Source: Abditibacteriota bacterium
Lineage (GTDB): Bacteria; Armatimonadota; UBA5829
Assembly (NCBI GenBank): GCA_017552965.1
Contig: JAFZNQ010000009.1
Location: 156,564-220,563, forward strand
Length of the DNA stretch: 64,000 nt
Reading direction: 5' to 3'
The position numbers and the translations under genes are program-made. The notes under the pieces are model-generated. The model ran no database searches, was not told where the DNA came from, and was given only the letters and a program-made list of their open reading frames with translations. Position 1 is the stretch's first letter, and every line of letters begins with the position of its first letter. Below are positions 8,210 to 17,251 of the stretch, piece after piece.

Positions 8210-8998
8210 ATGCTGATATTTGCCCACAGAGGAGACTCCGGCAACTTTCCGGAAAACACACTGCCTTCCTACAGATCCGCTTCGGAGATGGCTCCCGACT
8301 ACGTGGAAGCTGACGTCAGACTGTCCGCCGACGGCCAGGTGGTCATCAGCCACGACAACAATCTGAAAAGGACCGGCCGGACAGACCGCTCCATATCGGA
8401 CATGACTCTGGAGGAGATCAGGGATATAGACGTCTCCTTCAGAGACAAATTCGGAGACAAATATTCCCCCTGCAGGGTCCCTACAGCCCGGGAAGCCCTG
8501 TCTCTCTTTGCCGAATACGGCCAAAAGTCCATTCTGGAGCTCAAGGACCCCGAAGCGGCTCCTCAGCTGAAGCGCATCATGGACGAGGTCGGCTACGCCG
8601 AGAAAGGCAACATCATAGAGGTCTGGAGCCTCAAGGATGCGGAGTATGCCCAAAAGTATTTTACCCGGGCCTTCTTCTACTTCGTCAGCACCAACTTTGA
8701 CGAATACTCCGCATGCCCGGACAAAGCGGAATATTTTGCCGCTCTGCGCAGAGCCGGCATTTCGGGCTGGGCCTTCAAATACGCAAAGCTGAGCGATATA
8801 GACCGGGATGAATTCATCTATCTGGCCAGGATATACCGCATCACCCTTCTCGCATGGAATCTGGACGACGAGAACACCGTCAGAGAGGCTCTGTCTCTCT
8901 CTGTACGAAGAAACGGCATCACCGCCCGAATAGGAGCCATTTCTTCCAACTTTCCCGCTATGCTCCTCAGGGTCAGAGCGGAAATGCCCCTCTCGTAA
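8210..8998 (+). CDS. Cytosolic glycerophosphodiester phosphodiesterase
   Basis: 262 aa, a paralogue of the preceding gene without a signal peptide (starts MLIFAHRGDSGNFPENT). It keeps the HR, E-A-D and SHDNNLKRTG motifs of the GDPD family. The ATG follows the previous stop by one base, so the two are translationally coupled. A secreted plus a cytosolic copy suggests stepwise use of glycerophosphodiesters, or different substrates. The second half is diverged from the first paralogue. Confidence 0.85.
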   Translation: MLIFAHRGDSGNFPENTLPSYRSASEMAPDYVEADVRLSADGQVVISHDNNLKRTGRTDRSISDMTLEEIRDIDVSFRDKFGDKYSPCRVPTAREALSLFAEYGQKSILELKDPEAAPQLKRIMDEVGYAEKGNIIEVWSLKDAEYAQKYFTRAFFYFVSTNFDEYSACPDKAEYFAALRRAGISGWAFKYAKLSDIDRDEFIYLARIYRITLLAWNLDDENTVREALSLSVRRNGITARIGAISSNFPAMLLRVRAEMPLS

Positions 8999-9026
8999 AG
9001 AATAGCCTGTTGTTACGGAGCCACAT

Positions 9027-10352
9027 ATGAAAAAGCTGTTGCCTATAGCCATTGTGCTTTTGTTTATAGTATGCCTTTCCACCATCACCGTGCTCATATC
9101 ACGGCGCAGCGCAACGGAAAACACCGAGGCCTATGACGGGACCGTGGAGTGCGACGAGACCGACGTAGCCAGCAAGATACCCGGCCGCCTCGCTTCAGTT
9201 CTCGTAAAGGAAGGAGAATATGTCAAAAAGGGTCAGCTCCTGGCCGTAGTGGAGACCAAAGAGATAGACCAAAAGCTCATCCAGGCCCGCAGCGCCCAGA
9301 GCGCCATAGGAGCCCAGGAAGAAAAGGCCCTTTTGGGAGCGGATATAGAAAGGCAGCTCCTCGCAGACGACCTGCAGGCCAAGGAGCTGAAGCTCAAGGC
9401 CGCCCGCGAGGACTACAAAATGGCCATTTCCGCCACCCGTCCCGAGCAGATCAAAATGGCAGAGGCAGACCTGAAGGCCAAAGAAGCCGCTCTGCGCATG
9501 GCCCAGGAGGGTCCCAGAGCAGAGACCAAGCGCAAGGCCCGCATAGCCTATGACGTCAGCGCCAAGGCCGCAGAGACTGCCAAGGCTGCCTACGACAGAG
9601 TCGCCACCCTCTATGAGGAAGGCGTGGTCCCCAAGCAAAAGGAAGAAGAAGTCCGTCTGCAGTGGGAAAAGGCTCAGGCTCAGCTGGACGCCGCCCGGGA
9701 GGACCTGGACATGGCGGAGCGGGGAGCCCGTCCCGAGGAGCTGGAGCAGCTCACCGAGGCTGTCAACGCCGCCAGGGCCCAGCTGGAGCTGGCCAAAAAA
9801 GGCGCCCGTGACGAGCAGAAGCAGCAGGCCAGGCTGGCTCTTGAAGGGGCCGAGGTGGCCGTCAGAGCTGCCCGGGAGGCTCTCAAAAAGGCCGACCTCA
9901 CTCTGAAGGACGCCAGCGCTGCCGCCTGGCAAAAGGAAGCAGCCAAGGCAGGAGCAAATCTGGCAGGCATAGCCAAGGAAGACTCCCGGATCACCGCGCC
10001 CGCAGACGGCTATATTTCCACGGTGATACCCAAGGAGGGCGAGCTCATCAGCGCCGGCTATCCTCTCTTCACCATAGTCTCCGACAGCAATTACAGGGTC
10101 AAGGTGTATATCCCCGAGACCATGTCCCAAAGATTCGGCATAGGCAAGCAGGTCAGAGTGCTGATCCCTGCCGTGGGCGACGACCCGGTAAAGGGTACGG
10201 TCACCGGAGTATCTGCCGCCGCAGATTTTGCCACCAGAGTGGCCACCAATCAGCAGGGCTCCTTTGACGTGAGATATATAGAGCTGACCATCAGCCTGCC
10301 CGACTCACAGCCGCAGCTCAAAAACGGCATCACCGCCAGACTGCTCCCCTGA
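9027..10352 (+). CDS. HlyD-family membrane-fusion (periplasmic adaptor) protein
   Basis: 441 aa. An N-terminal signal anchor (about 5-26) is followed by a biotinyl/lipoyl-like half (GTVECDETDVASKIPGRL, LVKEGEYVKKGQLLAVVE), a very long Ala/Glu/Lys coiled coil, the second lipoyl half (RITAPADGYISTVIPKEGELISAGYPLFTI) and a beta-barrel domain. The coiled coil carries three related segments (MAQEGPRAE, MAERGARPEE, LAKKGARDEQ). Such adaptors link an inner-membrane pump to a TolC duct. Gene order with the ABC-2 permeases resembles the ybhG/yhiI type loci. Confidence 0.9.
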   Translation: MKKLLPIAIVLLFIVCLSTITVLISRRSATENTEAYDGTVECDETDVASKIPGRLASVLVKEGEYVKKGQLLAVVETKEIDQKLIQARSAQSAIGAQEEKALLGADIERQLLADDLQAKELKLKAAREDYKMAISATRPEQIKMAEADLKAKEAALRMAQEGPRAETKRKARIAYDVSAKAAETAKAAYDRVATLYEEGVVPKQKEEEVRLQWEKAQAQLDAAREDLDMAERGARPEELEQLTEAVNAARAQLELAKKGARDEQKQQARLALEGAEVAVRAAREALKKADLTLKDASAAAWQKEAAKAGANLAGIAKEDSRITAPADGYISTVIPKEGELISAGYPLFTIVSDSNYRVKVYIPETMSQRFGIGKQVRVLIPAVGDDPVKGTVTGVSAAADFATRVATNQQGSFDVRYIELTISLPDSQPQLKNGITARLLP

Positions 10353-10358
10353 CAGGCC

Positions 10359-11519
10359 ATGTTTCGCATCCTGAAGAGAGAGCTGGGGTATATAGCCAAC
10401 AACAGGATCCTGGCAGCCATCACCATACTCATGCCCCTTGTGTGGGCGCTGATACTGGCAGGCGTGTTTTCCGAGAAGACCGTCACCGGGCAGCCCTCTG
10501 CCATCATGGATCTGGACGGCAGTCCCCTCTCTGCGCAACTGGTGGAAAAGAGCCTGCAGGCTTCCCCATGGTTCGACGTAAAATACTACCCGCGGAGCAT
10601 GACCGAGGCCAAAAGGCTCTTTGACGCTAACCGCATACAGGCTCTCTTTATCATTCCCGAGGGCTTTGAACGGGACGTAAAAAGCAAAAAAAGAGTGGTG
10701 GTGGAGGTAGAGCTGGGCAAGCAAAATCTGGCCTCCGGCAGCGTCCTTTCCGTAAAGGCGGGAGAGCTCTTTTCCACCCTGTCGGGTCAGATAGAATTCA
10801 GGGCAAAGGAAAGAGATATGCCTCCCTCCGCCGCCATGGCCTCCGTGCTGCCCGTAAGAGAAAGCTTTCACTTTCTCAACAACCCGGCCTTTGTCAACAA
10901 TTACGCCGCTTTTCTGGCGCTGGGCATGTTTCTCAACTGTGTGATGGTGGCGGCCATGTTTTATCCCACCAGGTGCCTGCTGAGAGAGATCAAGGATCTG
11001 ACCGAGACCGAATATCATTCCTGCCCCAGTCCCTTCAGGCTGCTGCTGGGGAAGACCATAGCCTATCTGCTGGTGGTGTTTCCGGGCTGCATCCTGGGTC
11101 TGCACGCCTGCATCCTGTTTTGCCATGTCCCCCTCAGCGCTCCTCTGTGGCAGCTGTGGGCCCTCACCCTGTGGTTTTGCGCCATCTGCGCCTGGATCGG
11201 CATGTCCATACCCGTGCTCTTCAACAATCAGGAGTTCGGCTTCAGCGCCGCCGCCATCCTGTTTATGCCCAGCTTTCTGGTCAGCGGCTACACCTGGCCC
11301 GACTACATGATGCCCGGATTGCTGCAGATATATTCCGACGCCATGCCCCTCAAGTATTATCTGTTCGCCATGAGGGAGCTCACCTACGGCAAATATCTCA
11401 ATTATGATCTCACGCCCTACATCAACGGCCTCATGCTCTGGACCTGCGCCGCCTTTGCTCTGGCCTTTGCCATGACTCTTATCCTCATCTACAGGACGGG
11501 AAAAGCCTATGATGAATGA
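10359..11519 (+). CDS. ABC-2 type permease, first copy
   Basis: 386 aa. One N-terminal transmembrane helix, a large periplasmic loop (about 40-180), then five C-terminal helices, the YhhJ/YbhR-like ABC-2 topology. It should form the membrane part of an exporter together with the next gene, whose ATG overlaps its 3' end by 11 bases. Loop features such as MDLDGSPLSAQLVEKSL and IIPEGFERDVKSKKR are typical of the family. No nucleotide-binding domain is present in this protein or in the locus. Confidence 0.88.
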   Translation: MFRILKRELGYIANNRILAAITILMPLVWALILAGVFSEKTVTGQPSAIMDLDGSPLSAQLVEKSLQASPWFDVKYYPRSMTEAKRLFDANRIQALFIIPEGFERDVKSKKRVVVEVELGKQNLASGSVLSVKAGELFSTLSGQIEFRAKERDMPPSAAMASVLPVRESFHFLNNPAFVNNYAAFLALGMFLNCVMVAAMFYPTRCLLREIKDLTETEYHSCPSPFRLLLGKTIAYLLVVFPGCILGLHACILFCHVPLSAPLWQLWALTLWFCAICAWIGMSIPVLFNNQEFGFSAAAILFMPSFLVSGYTWPDYMMPGLLQIYSDAMPLKYYLFAMRELTYGKYLNYDLTPYINGLMLWTCAAFALAFAMTLILIYRTGKAYDE

Positions 11520-12684
11520 GTATTACAGAGTCCTGGGGCTCATCTTTTCCAAGCCGGGCATACTGGTGATATTTGTGCTGGGGCCCATAATCTACCCTCT
11601 GATCATGGGCAGCGTATATCTGGCCGGACGCACTCAGAACGTGCCCGCCTGCGTGGTGGACATGGATTCGTCTGCTCTGAGCCGCAGGTATATCGATATG
11701 CTGGATCAGAGTCAGGACCTGCATATAGTAAAAAAGGTCACTTCGATGCCCGACATACAAAGGGCCTTTGAAAAGCACGAGGTGTATTTTGGCATCGTAG
11801 TGCCCCGGGGCTTCGAAAGGTCTGTCAAGAAGGGCAAGCCCACCACCATAGCAGTCTATGGAGACGGCATCAATCTGATACCCGCTATCATAGGATACAA
11901 GGGCATCCGCACCGTGACGGCCACCTTCAACGCGGGTGTGAAGATCGGTGTCATGACCAAAAAGGGCGTTCCCGCCGAGGCGGCCTACGCCGCGGCGCTG
12001 CCCCTCTCGTCGGACGTCAACGGACTCTACAATCCGTCCAACAATTACAACAGCTTCATACTGCCGGCGCTGCTGTGCATCATATTCATGCAGATCACCT
12101 TTATAGGCATCAGCGCCGTCACATATGAAAAGCGCTCCCACAGCCTGGACAAGGTGGCAGGCAGCTATGAGGGCTCCTATTGGCTCTACGGCTCTTTTTT
12201 GGCGTATCTCACTCTCATGATACCCATGACAGTGATGAGCGCCCTCTTTTCCTACGCCCTGTTTGACTTCACGGTAAACGGCAGCCTTTTGCCCGTGTTC
12301 TGCGTGACGGTGCTCTTTGAGGCGGTGATAGTGCTGCTGGGCATCTTTCTCACCAACACCTTCGAAGACACCATGGGCATCATGATCTGCCTTATGTACG
12401 TCTCGGTGCCCATTTTTCTGGTATCCGGCGGCAGCTGGCCCCTGGAAGCCATGACTCCCTTCGTGCGGGGTCTGTGTCTGGCCTCTCCTCTGACCCTCTA
12501 CGTCAATATCACCAGAAGGCTGGTCACGGTGGGCGCAGACCCATGGTATGTCAGGGAATACGTGTTCGGCCTGATGCTGTGGCTGTTGGGAGCTCTGGGG
12601 CTGGCGAGATACTCGGTGCACAATTTCCAGAAACACCTGCCCGCCTACAAAGCCCGCAAGGCCCGCATGAAATCCGGGTCCTGA
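11509..12684 (+). CDS. ABC-2 type permease, second copy
   Basis: 391 aa, the same topology as the preceding gene: N-terminal helix, periplasmic loop with VVDMDSSALSRRYIDML and IVVPRGFERSVKKGK, then a bundle of C-terminal helices (about 175-370). The two copies probably heterodimerise. It overlaps the previous gene by 11 bases and is the last gene of the export locus. The next gene has its own strong ribosome site after 46 bases. Confidence 0.88.
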   Translation: MMNEYYRVLGLIFSKPGILVIFVLGPIIYPLIMGSVYLAGRTQNVPACVVDMDSSALSRRYIDMLDQSQDLHIVKKVTSMPDIQRAFEKHEVYFGIVVPRGFERSVKKGKPTTIAVYGDGINLIPAIIGYKGIRTVTATFNAGVKIGVMTKKGVPAEAAYAAALPLSSDVNGLYNPSNNYNSFILPALLCIIFMQITFIGISAVTYEKRSHSLDKVAGSYEGSYWLYGSFLAYLTLMIPMTVMSALFSYALFDFTVNGSLLPVFCVTVLFEAVIVLLGIFLTNTFEDTMGIMICLMYVSVPIFLVSGGSWPLEAMTPFVRGLCLASPLTLYVNITRRLVTVGADPWYVREYVFGLMLWLLGALGLARYSVHNFQKHLPAYKARKARMKSGS

Positions 12685-12730
12685 CGGTCTGTATCGTTAA
12701 TAAACATATTCATTATAATCGGAGGCTATT

Positions 12731-13993
12731 TTGAAACTCGGAACCAAATGTATCCAGACGGGCTGGCAGCCCAAAAACAGCGACCCCAGGGTCCTGCCCA
12801 TTTATCAAAGCACCACCTTCAAGTTTGACACGGTGGAATACGTGGGTGAGCTGTTTGATCTGAAGCACTCGGATCACTTCTATACCAGGCTGTCCAACCC
12901 CACTCTCGAGTGCGTGGAAAACAAGATCAGCGCCCTTGAAGGAGGCGTGGGAGCCCTGCTGACCTCCTCCGGAATGTCGGCTTCGTACATAGCAGTCATG
13001 AACATTCTGCAGGCCGGAGACCACATGATCTCCACCTCCTGCATCTACGGCGGCACCTACAATCTCTTTTCCGTCACTCTGCCCAAGATGGGCGTCGAGG
13101 TCACCTTTATAGACCAGGATGCATCGGATGAGGAGATATCGGCAGCCTTCAGGCCCAACACCAAGCTGGTCTTTGGCGAGACCATAGCCAACCCGGCTCT
13201 GGCAGTGCTGGATATCGAAAGACTGGCCGGGATAGCCCACGCCCACAATTGCCCTCTCATCGTGGACAACACCTTCCCCACCCCTATCCTGTGCCGCCCC
13301 TTCGAATGGGGAGCCGATATAGTGGTCCACGCCACCACCAAATACATGGACGGCCACGCAGTGGCTATAGGAGGCGTGGTAGTGGACAGCGGCAACTTTG
13401 ACTGGGGCTGCGACAAAAAGTTTGCCAATATCACAGACAAGGACCCCTCCTATCACGGTCTCAGCTACACGGAAGCCTTTGGCAAGGCTGCTTACATAGT
13501 CAAATCCCGCGCCCAGCTCATGAGAGACCTGGGTATGCAGGCTGCGCCCATGAACGCCTTCCTGCTGAATCTGGGTCTGGAGACCCTGCACCTGCGCATG
13601 AGGCAGCACTCTGCCAACGCTCTGGCCGCAGCGGAATTCTTTGCCTCTCATCCCGGCGTGGAATGGGTCAATTATCCCGGCCTCACCACCGACAAATACT
13701 ACCCGCTGGCCCAAAAATATCTGCCCGACGGGCAGGCCGGCGTCATCTCCATAGGCATCAAGGGCGGCAGAGAGGGAGCTGTCAGGTTTATGGAAAAGGT
13801 CAAGATGGCCGCTCTGGTGGTCCACGTTGCCGACGCCAGGACCAGTGTCCTGCATCCCGCCAGCGAGACCCACAGGCAGCTGACGGACCAACAGCTGATA
13901 GACTGCGGCATTTCCCCGGAAATGGTCAGAGTCAGCGTGGGAATAGAAGACATCGAAGATATCATAGCCGATTTCAGTCAGGCTCTCGAATAA
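12731..13993 (+). CDS. metY: O-acetylhomoserine sulfhydrylase-like PLP enzyme
   Basis: 420 aa of the Cys/Met metabolism PLP family. It would make homocysteine from O-acetylhomoserine and sulfide; methionine gamma-lyase is the main alternative. Visible features are YTRLSNPT, the glycine-rich SSGMSA, the PLP-ring Asp in VDNTF (Asp179) and the Schiff-base lysine in HATTKYMDGH (Lys204). The C-terminal SVGIEDIEDI is typical. The start is TTG at 12731 with GGAGG six bases upstream. No SAM riboswitch fits in the 46-base gap. Confidence 0.87.
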   Translation: MKLGTKCIQTGWQPKNSDPRVLPIYQSTTFKFDTVEYVGELFDLKHSDHFYTRLSNPTLECVENKISALEGGVGALLTSSGMSASYIAVMNILQAGDHMISTSCIYGGTYNLFSVTLPKMGVEVTFIDQDASDEEISAAFRPNTKLVFGETIANPALAVLDIERLAGIAHAHNCPLIVDNTFPTPILCRPFEWGADIVVHATTKYMDGHAVAIGGVVVDSGNFDWGCDKKFANITDKDPSYHGLSYTEAFGKAAYIVKSRAQLMRDLGMQAAPMNAFLLNLGLETLHLRMRQHSANALAAAEFFASHPGVEWVNYPGLTTDKYYPLAQKYLPDGQAGVISIGIKGGREGAVRFMEKVKMAALVVHVADARTSVLHPASETHRQLTDQQLIDCGISPEMVRVSVGIEDIEDIIADFSQALE

Positions 13994-14000
13994 CACGCAG

Positions 14001-14023
14001 GACCGGAGGCTCCGCCTCCGGTC
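14001..14023 (+). terminator. Perfect hairpin after metY
   Basis: Ten-base-pair perfect inverted repeat (14001-14010 with 14014-14023) with a three-base loop, eight bases after the metY stop. Only a weak T-rich tail follows, so it is terminator-like rather than a canonical intrinsic terminator. Confidence 0.5.
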
Positions 14024-14048
14024 TTCATGCAATAACAGAGGAACCATC

Positions 14049-15341
14049 ATGATCGAAAGACCCATATTCCATTTTACCCCCCAAAAGAACTGGATGAACG
14101 ACCCCAACGGCCTCGTGTATGACCGGGGCGTATGGCACATGTTCTTTCAGTACGACCCCATCAGCAAATCCTCCGGCCGACGGGCCTGGGGACACGCGGT
14201 GAGCAGGGATCTGGTCCGCTGGCAGGAGCTGGACGTGGCTCTCATGCCGGACAAATACGAGATGTATTCCGGCAGCGGCGCCATGGACATCCCCAATACT
14301 CTCGGACTGAACACTCCCGGCCGGACCACCATGCTGCTGGCAGTATCCGAATTCTACAACGGGATGTGCATCTATTATTCCGTGGACGGCGGCAACACCT
14401 TTGCCAAGCTGGGCGACAGGACCCTCATACCCAGCCCGGACGGTCCCGACAGAGACCCCAAGCTGTTCTACTATGACGAAGGCAAATACTGGGTGACGAT
14501 GTTTTACGGCGAGCAGCACGCCCGCAGCGGCGTCCCCGGCTACGTGTTTTTCAGGTCCCGGGACCTGCTGGACTGGGAGTATATGTCCGAGGTGCCCTCC
14601 AATTACGAATGTCCCGACATGCGTCTTCTGCCCGTAGAGGGCTCCGACGAAAAGAAATGGACCATACTGGCAGGCAACACCGACACTCTGGTGGGAGACT
14701 TTGACGGCAGGAGCTTTGCTCCCTGCCAGCCCAAGGACAAGTCCCTCAGGGTATATATGAATTACGCGCCCCAGACCTGGAGCGACGCCCCCGGAGGCAG
14801 GGTGATACAGCAAAACTGGCTCACGGGCCCCGTCGACCCAGACACCCCCTGGACTCAGCAGATGGCCTTTCCCACAGACCTGTCCCTGCGGAAGACCCCG
14901 GAGGGCTACAAGCTGCTGCACAGCCCCGTACCGGAGATAAAGTCTCTCTGGCAAAAGACCTTCGATTTCGGTCCCGGCGAGCTGAAGTCCGGCCGGACGG
15001 GCCTCTTTGACAACATAGAAGGCAAGGCCCTTGATATCGAGTACGAATACGTCCACGCTCCCTTTTCCTGTATAGTTCTGCAGACCCCCAACGGCTCCAT
15101 GGAGCATCTGGGCTTTGAGCCCTGCGTCCGCCTCAACAACCGCTGGGAGACCTGCCGTCTGACCAAGGACGGGACCATGAAGGTCCGGGTCCTCATCGAC
15201 ACTGATTCCATAGAGGTGTTTGCCGGCGAAGGAGAGGTGTATATGTGCTTTACCGCGGCAAGAGGCTCCGCTCCCCTTGCCCTGTTCAATCATGGCAAAC
15301 CGGCGCAGCTGGTAAGAGCCAGAGTCAGCCTGATAGGCTAA
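14049..15341 (+). CDS. GH32 fructosidase (levanase/invertase type)
   Basis: 430 aa glycoside hydrolase of family 32, a five-bladed propeller plus C-terminal beta-sandwich, that releases fructose from sucrose, levan or inulin. The signature WMNDPNG holds the nucleophile Asp18. RDPK contains the transition-state Asp136. ECPD holds the acid/base Glu187. No signal peptide is visible, which suggests an intracellular enzyme acting on imported sucrose or fructo-oligosaccharides. The AGAGGA ribosome site lies about seven bases upstream. Confidence 0.93.
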   Translation: MIERPIFHFTPQKNWMNDPNGLVYDRGVWHMFFQYDPISKSSGRRAWGHAVSRDLVRWQELDVALMPDKYEMYSGSGAMDIPNTLGLNTPGRTTMLLAVSEFYNGMCIYYSVDGGNTFAKLGDRTLIPSPDGPDRDPKLFYYDEGKYWVTMFYGEQHARSGVPGYVFFRSRDLLDWEYMSEVPSNYECPDMRLLPVEGSDEKKWTILAGNTDTLVGDFDGRSFAPCQPKDKSLRVYMNYAPQTWSDAPGGRVIQQNWLTGPVDPDTPWTQQMAFPTDLSLRKTPEGYKLLHSPVPEIKSLWQKTFDFGPGELKSGRTGLFDNIEGKALDIEYEYVHAPFSCIVLQTPNGSMEHLGFEPCVRLNNRWETCRLTKDGTMKVRVLIDTDSIEVFAGEGEVYMCFTAARGSAPLALFNHGKPAQLVRARVSLIG

Positions 15342-15351
15342 GGAGGACCAT

Positions 15352-16269
15352 ATGATATACGACGTGATCATCATAGGCGGAGGCCCCGCAGGTCTCACCG
15401 CCGCCATCTATACGGCCAGAGCCAGACGCTCCACCCTCATGATCTGCCAGGGCTTTCCCGGCGGACAGATCATGCAGGCCGACGTCATAGAAAACTATCC
15501 CGGCTTTCCCGAGGGCATTTCCGGTATGGAGCTGGGCTCCGCCTTTTACGCTCAGGCAGAAAGATTTGGTCTGGAGACAGTATATTCCACTGTCACAGGG
15601 ATCACAGTGAGCGGCCGCATAAGGACAGTGACCACCGACTCGGGAGAAGAGTATCACTCCAGAACAGTTATCCTTGCCACCGGTGCCTCTCCCCGCAGGC
15701 TGATGGTCCCGGGCGAAACGGAGCTGGGAGGCAAGGGCGTCTCCTACTGCGCCACCTGCGACGGCGCTCTCTACAAGGGCAAAAAGGTGGCTGTCATAGG
15801 CGGCGGCGATACGGCTGCCGGAGAAAGCGTGTTCCTCACCCGTTTTGCCTCCGAAGTGCATCTCTTTCACAGGCGGGACAAGCTGAGAGCGGCCGGCATA
15901 CTGCAGGAAAGGCTCTTTGCCTCCTCCGTCACGGTCCACTGGAACCAAAAGCCCCTGGAGATACTGGGAGACGAACAGGTCACAGGAGTCAGATTCAGAG
16001 ATACCGTGACCGGTGAGGACAGCATCTTTGAGTGCGACGGCGTGTTCGTTCTGGCAGGCACCGCGCCCAACTCGGACGCCTTCAGGGCCACAGTCGCCTG
16101 CGACGAAGCGGGATACGTCATAGCCGGCCCGTCCTGCGAGACCTCTGTCCCCGGCATCTTTTCCGCAGGAGACGTGAATCACGACGCCTTCAGACAGGTG
16201 GCCACCGCAGTCGGCGACGGAGCCAGAGCCGCCCATGAGGCGGATATGTATCTGGAAAATATCGAATAG
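15352..16269 (+). CDS. trxB: Thioredoxin reductase
   Basis: 305 aa flavoprotein that reduces thioredoxin with NADPH in the cytoplasm. FAD-binding GGGPAGLTAA lies at the N-terminus, the redox-active CATC at Cys133/Cys136, the second dinucleotide motif GGGDTA near residue 147, and the C-terminal FAD contact FSAGDV. Length fits the low-molecular-weight bacterial type. AGGAGG precedes the ATG; the GH32 gene ends ten bases before it, so they may share a transcript. Confidence 0.94.
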   Translation: MIYDVIIIGGGPAGLTAAIYTARARRSTLMICQGFPGGQIMQADVIENYPGFPEGISGMELGSAFYAQAERFGLETVYSTVTGITVSGRIRTVTTDSGEEYHSRTVILATGASPRRLMVPGETELGGKGVSYCATCDGALYKGKKVAVIGGGDTAAGESVFLTRFASEVHLFHRRDKLRAAGILQERLFASSVTVHWNQKPLEILGDEQVTGVRFRDTVTGEDSIFECDGVFVLAGTAPNSDAFRATVACDEAGYVIAGPSCETSVPGIFSAGDVNHDAFRQVATAVGDGARAAHEADMYLENIE

Positions 16270-16279
16270 ACCGAAGGTT

Positions 16280-16307
16280 TTGACTTCTCCGCCGAGTCTT
16301 ATATAGT
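16280..16307 (+). promoter_or_regulatory. Candidate promoter of the sigma operon
   Basis: TTGACT (16280-16285), a 16-base spacer and TATAGT (16302-16307), ending two bases before the ATG at 16310. An autoregulatory ECF promoter may overlap it, but I cannot recognise its motif. Confidence 0.35.
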
Positions 16308-16309
16308 GT

Positions 16310-16855
16310 ATGGAAAGCAAAACAGACTTGGAGCTGCTCGGATCTTTCGCCGCCGGCGACGATGCAGCCTTTGAAGAGCTGTTCAGACGTTACAGGCAAA
16401 AAGCCTTCAACGTGGCTTACCGCGCGCTGGGCTCCCGGGAAGCAGCCGAAGACGTGGTCATCGAGACCTTCGTCAGACTGTACGGCGGAGACTTGAGGAT
16501 CAGACAAGATTTTTCTTCCTATTTTTACAGGATGGTGGTGAACAACTCCCTGAGCTACATGCGCAGACAACGGAGTCACGCGCCTCTGACAGACGACATA
16601 TCGCCGGACCGGCAGCACAGCTCGGACCCCATGCATATGGCTCTGAAAAACGAAGCGGAAGAAGAAGCCCGCCGGGCCCTGGATGCTCTGCCCGACTCAC
16701 AAAAAATGGCTTTTATTTTGATAAAATACGAAGGTTTGAGCTACAGGGAAGCGTCTTCTATTATGAAGGTCTCGGAAAAGGCTGTTGACTCACTCATGTC
16801 AAGAGCCAGGGCAGGTCTGAAAAAATATTTTGACAAAAAGGAGGACAAGCCATGA
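16310..16855 (+). CDS. ECF-type RNA polymerase sigma factor
   Basis: 181 aa sigma-70 family protein with only regions 2 and 4. Region 2 contains FEELFRRYRQKAFNVAYRALGSREAAEDVVIETFVRLY (about 19-57). Region 4 holds LPDSQKMAFILIKYEGLSYREASSIMKVSEKAVDSLMSRARAGL near the C-terminus. The next gene is its anti-sigma factor, overlapping by four bases. There is no Shine-Dalgarno before the ATG and a promoter-like element lies directly upstream, so the mRNA may be leaderless. The targets probably include the three Spy-like genes downstream. Confidence 0.9.
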   Translation: MESKTDLELLGSFAAGDDAAFEELFRRYRQKAFNVAYRALGSREAAEDVVIETFVRLYGGDLRIRQDFSSYFYRMVVNNSLSYMRRQRSHAPLTDDISPDRQHSSDPMHMALKNEAEEEARRALDALPDSQKMAFILIKYEGLSYREASSIMKVSEKAVDSLMSRARAGLKKYFDKKEDKP

Positions 16856-17247
16856 AATGCAGGTATTCAAGGCTCCTGGGACGCTATGCGGACAGAGAGC
16901 TGAAGCAGGCAGAGTACGACGCCATGACCCGGCATATAGAGAGCTGCGACGAATGCAGAGAGCTGCTCTCCGACATACTGCGCGCAGACAGTCTGGCAGC
17001 GGCGCTGACCACAGAGCCCTGCAGCGTGTCCTTCGCCGACCTGCAGCCGAGACTGAGACGGACGCCGTCCTTTCCCGTGCCCCGCTGGGGCATAGTAGCG
17101 GCGTCTTTGGTGATGCTGTCTCTGGGGATCGTGTTCGGCGCGGAGCTGTCAGACGTGAACTCGGGCGACACCGACACCAGCTACGTGTTGCTGGCCTCCG
17201 ACAGGACGGCAAACAGCGGCTTTGTGTACAACTTCAGCGAGGAATAA
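16852..17247 (+). CDS. Zinc-finger anti-sigma factor
   Basis: 131 aa. The cytoplasmic N-terminus has the ZAS signature His28-x3-Cys32-x2-Cys35, with Cys3 as a further ligand candidate, then a single transmembrane helix (about 82-101) and a short outer tail. Such proteins bind their ECF sigma factor at the membrane and release it on stress. The ATG overlaps the sigma stop in an ATGA arrangement, and GGAGG lies nine bases upstream. Confidence 0.85.
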   Translation: MKCRYSRLLGRYADRELKQAEYDAMTRHIESCDECRELLSDILRADSLAAALTTEPCSVSFADLQPRLRRTPSFPVPRWGIVAASLVMLSLGIVFGAELSDVNSGDTDTSYVLLASDRTANSGFVYNFSEE

Positions 17248-17251
17248 GGCT

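Noticed and set aside
12714..12719. TATAAT before metY as a promoter
   Set aside because: Its expected transcript start would fall inside or after the GGAGG ribosome site, five bases before the TTG, so it cannot serve as the metY promoter in the usual way.
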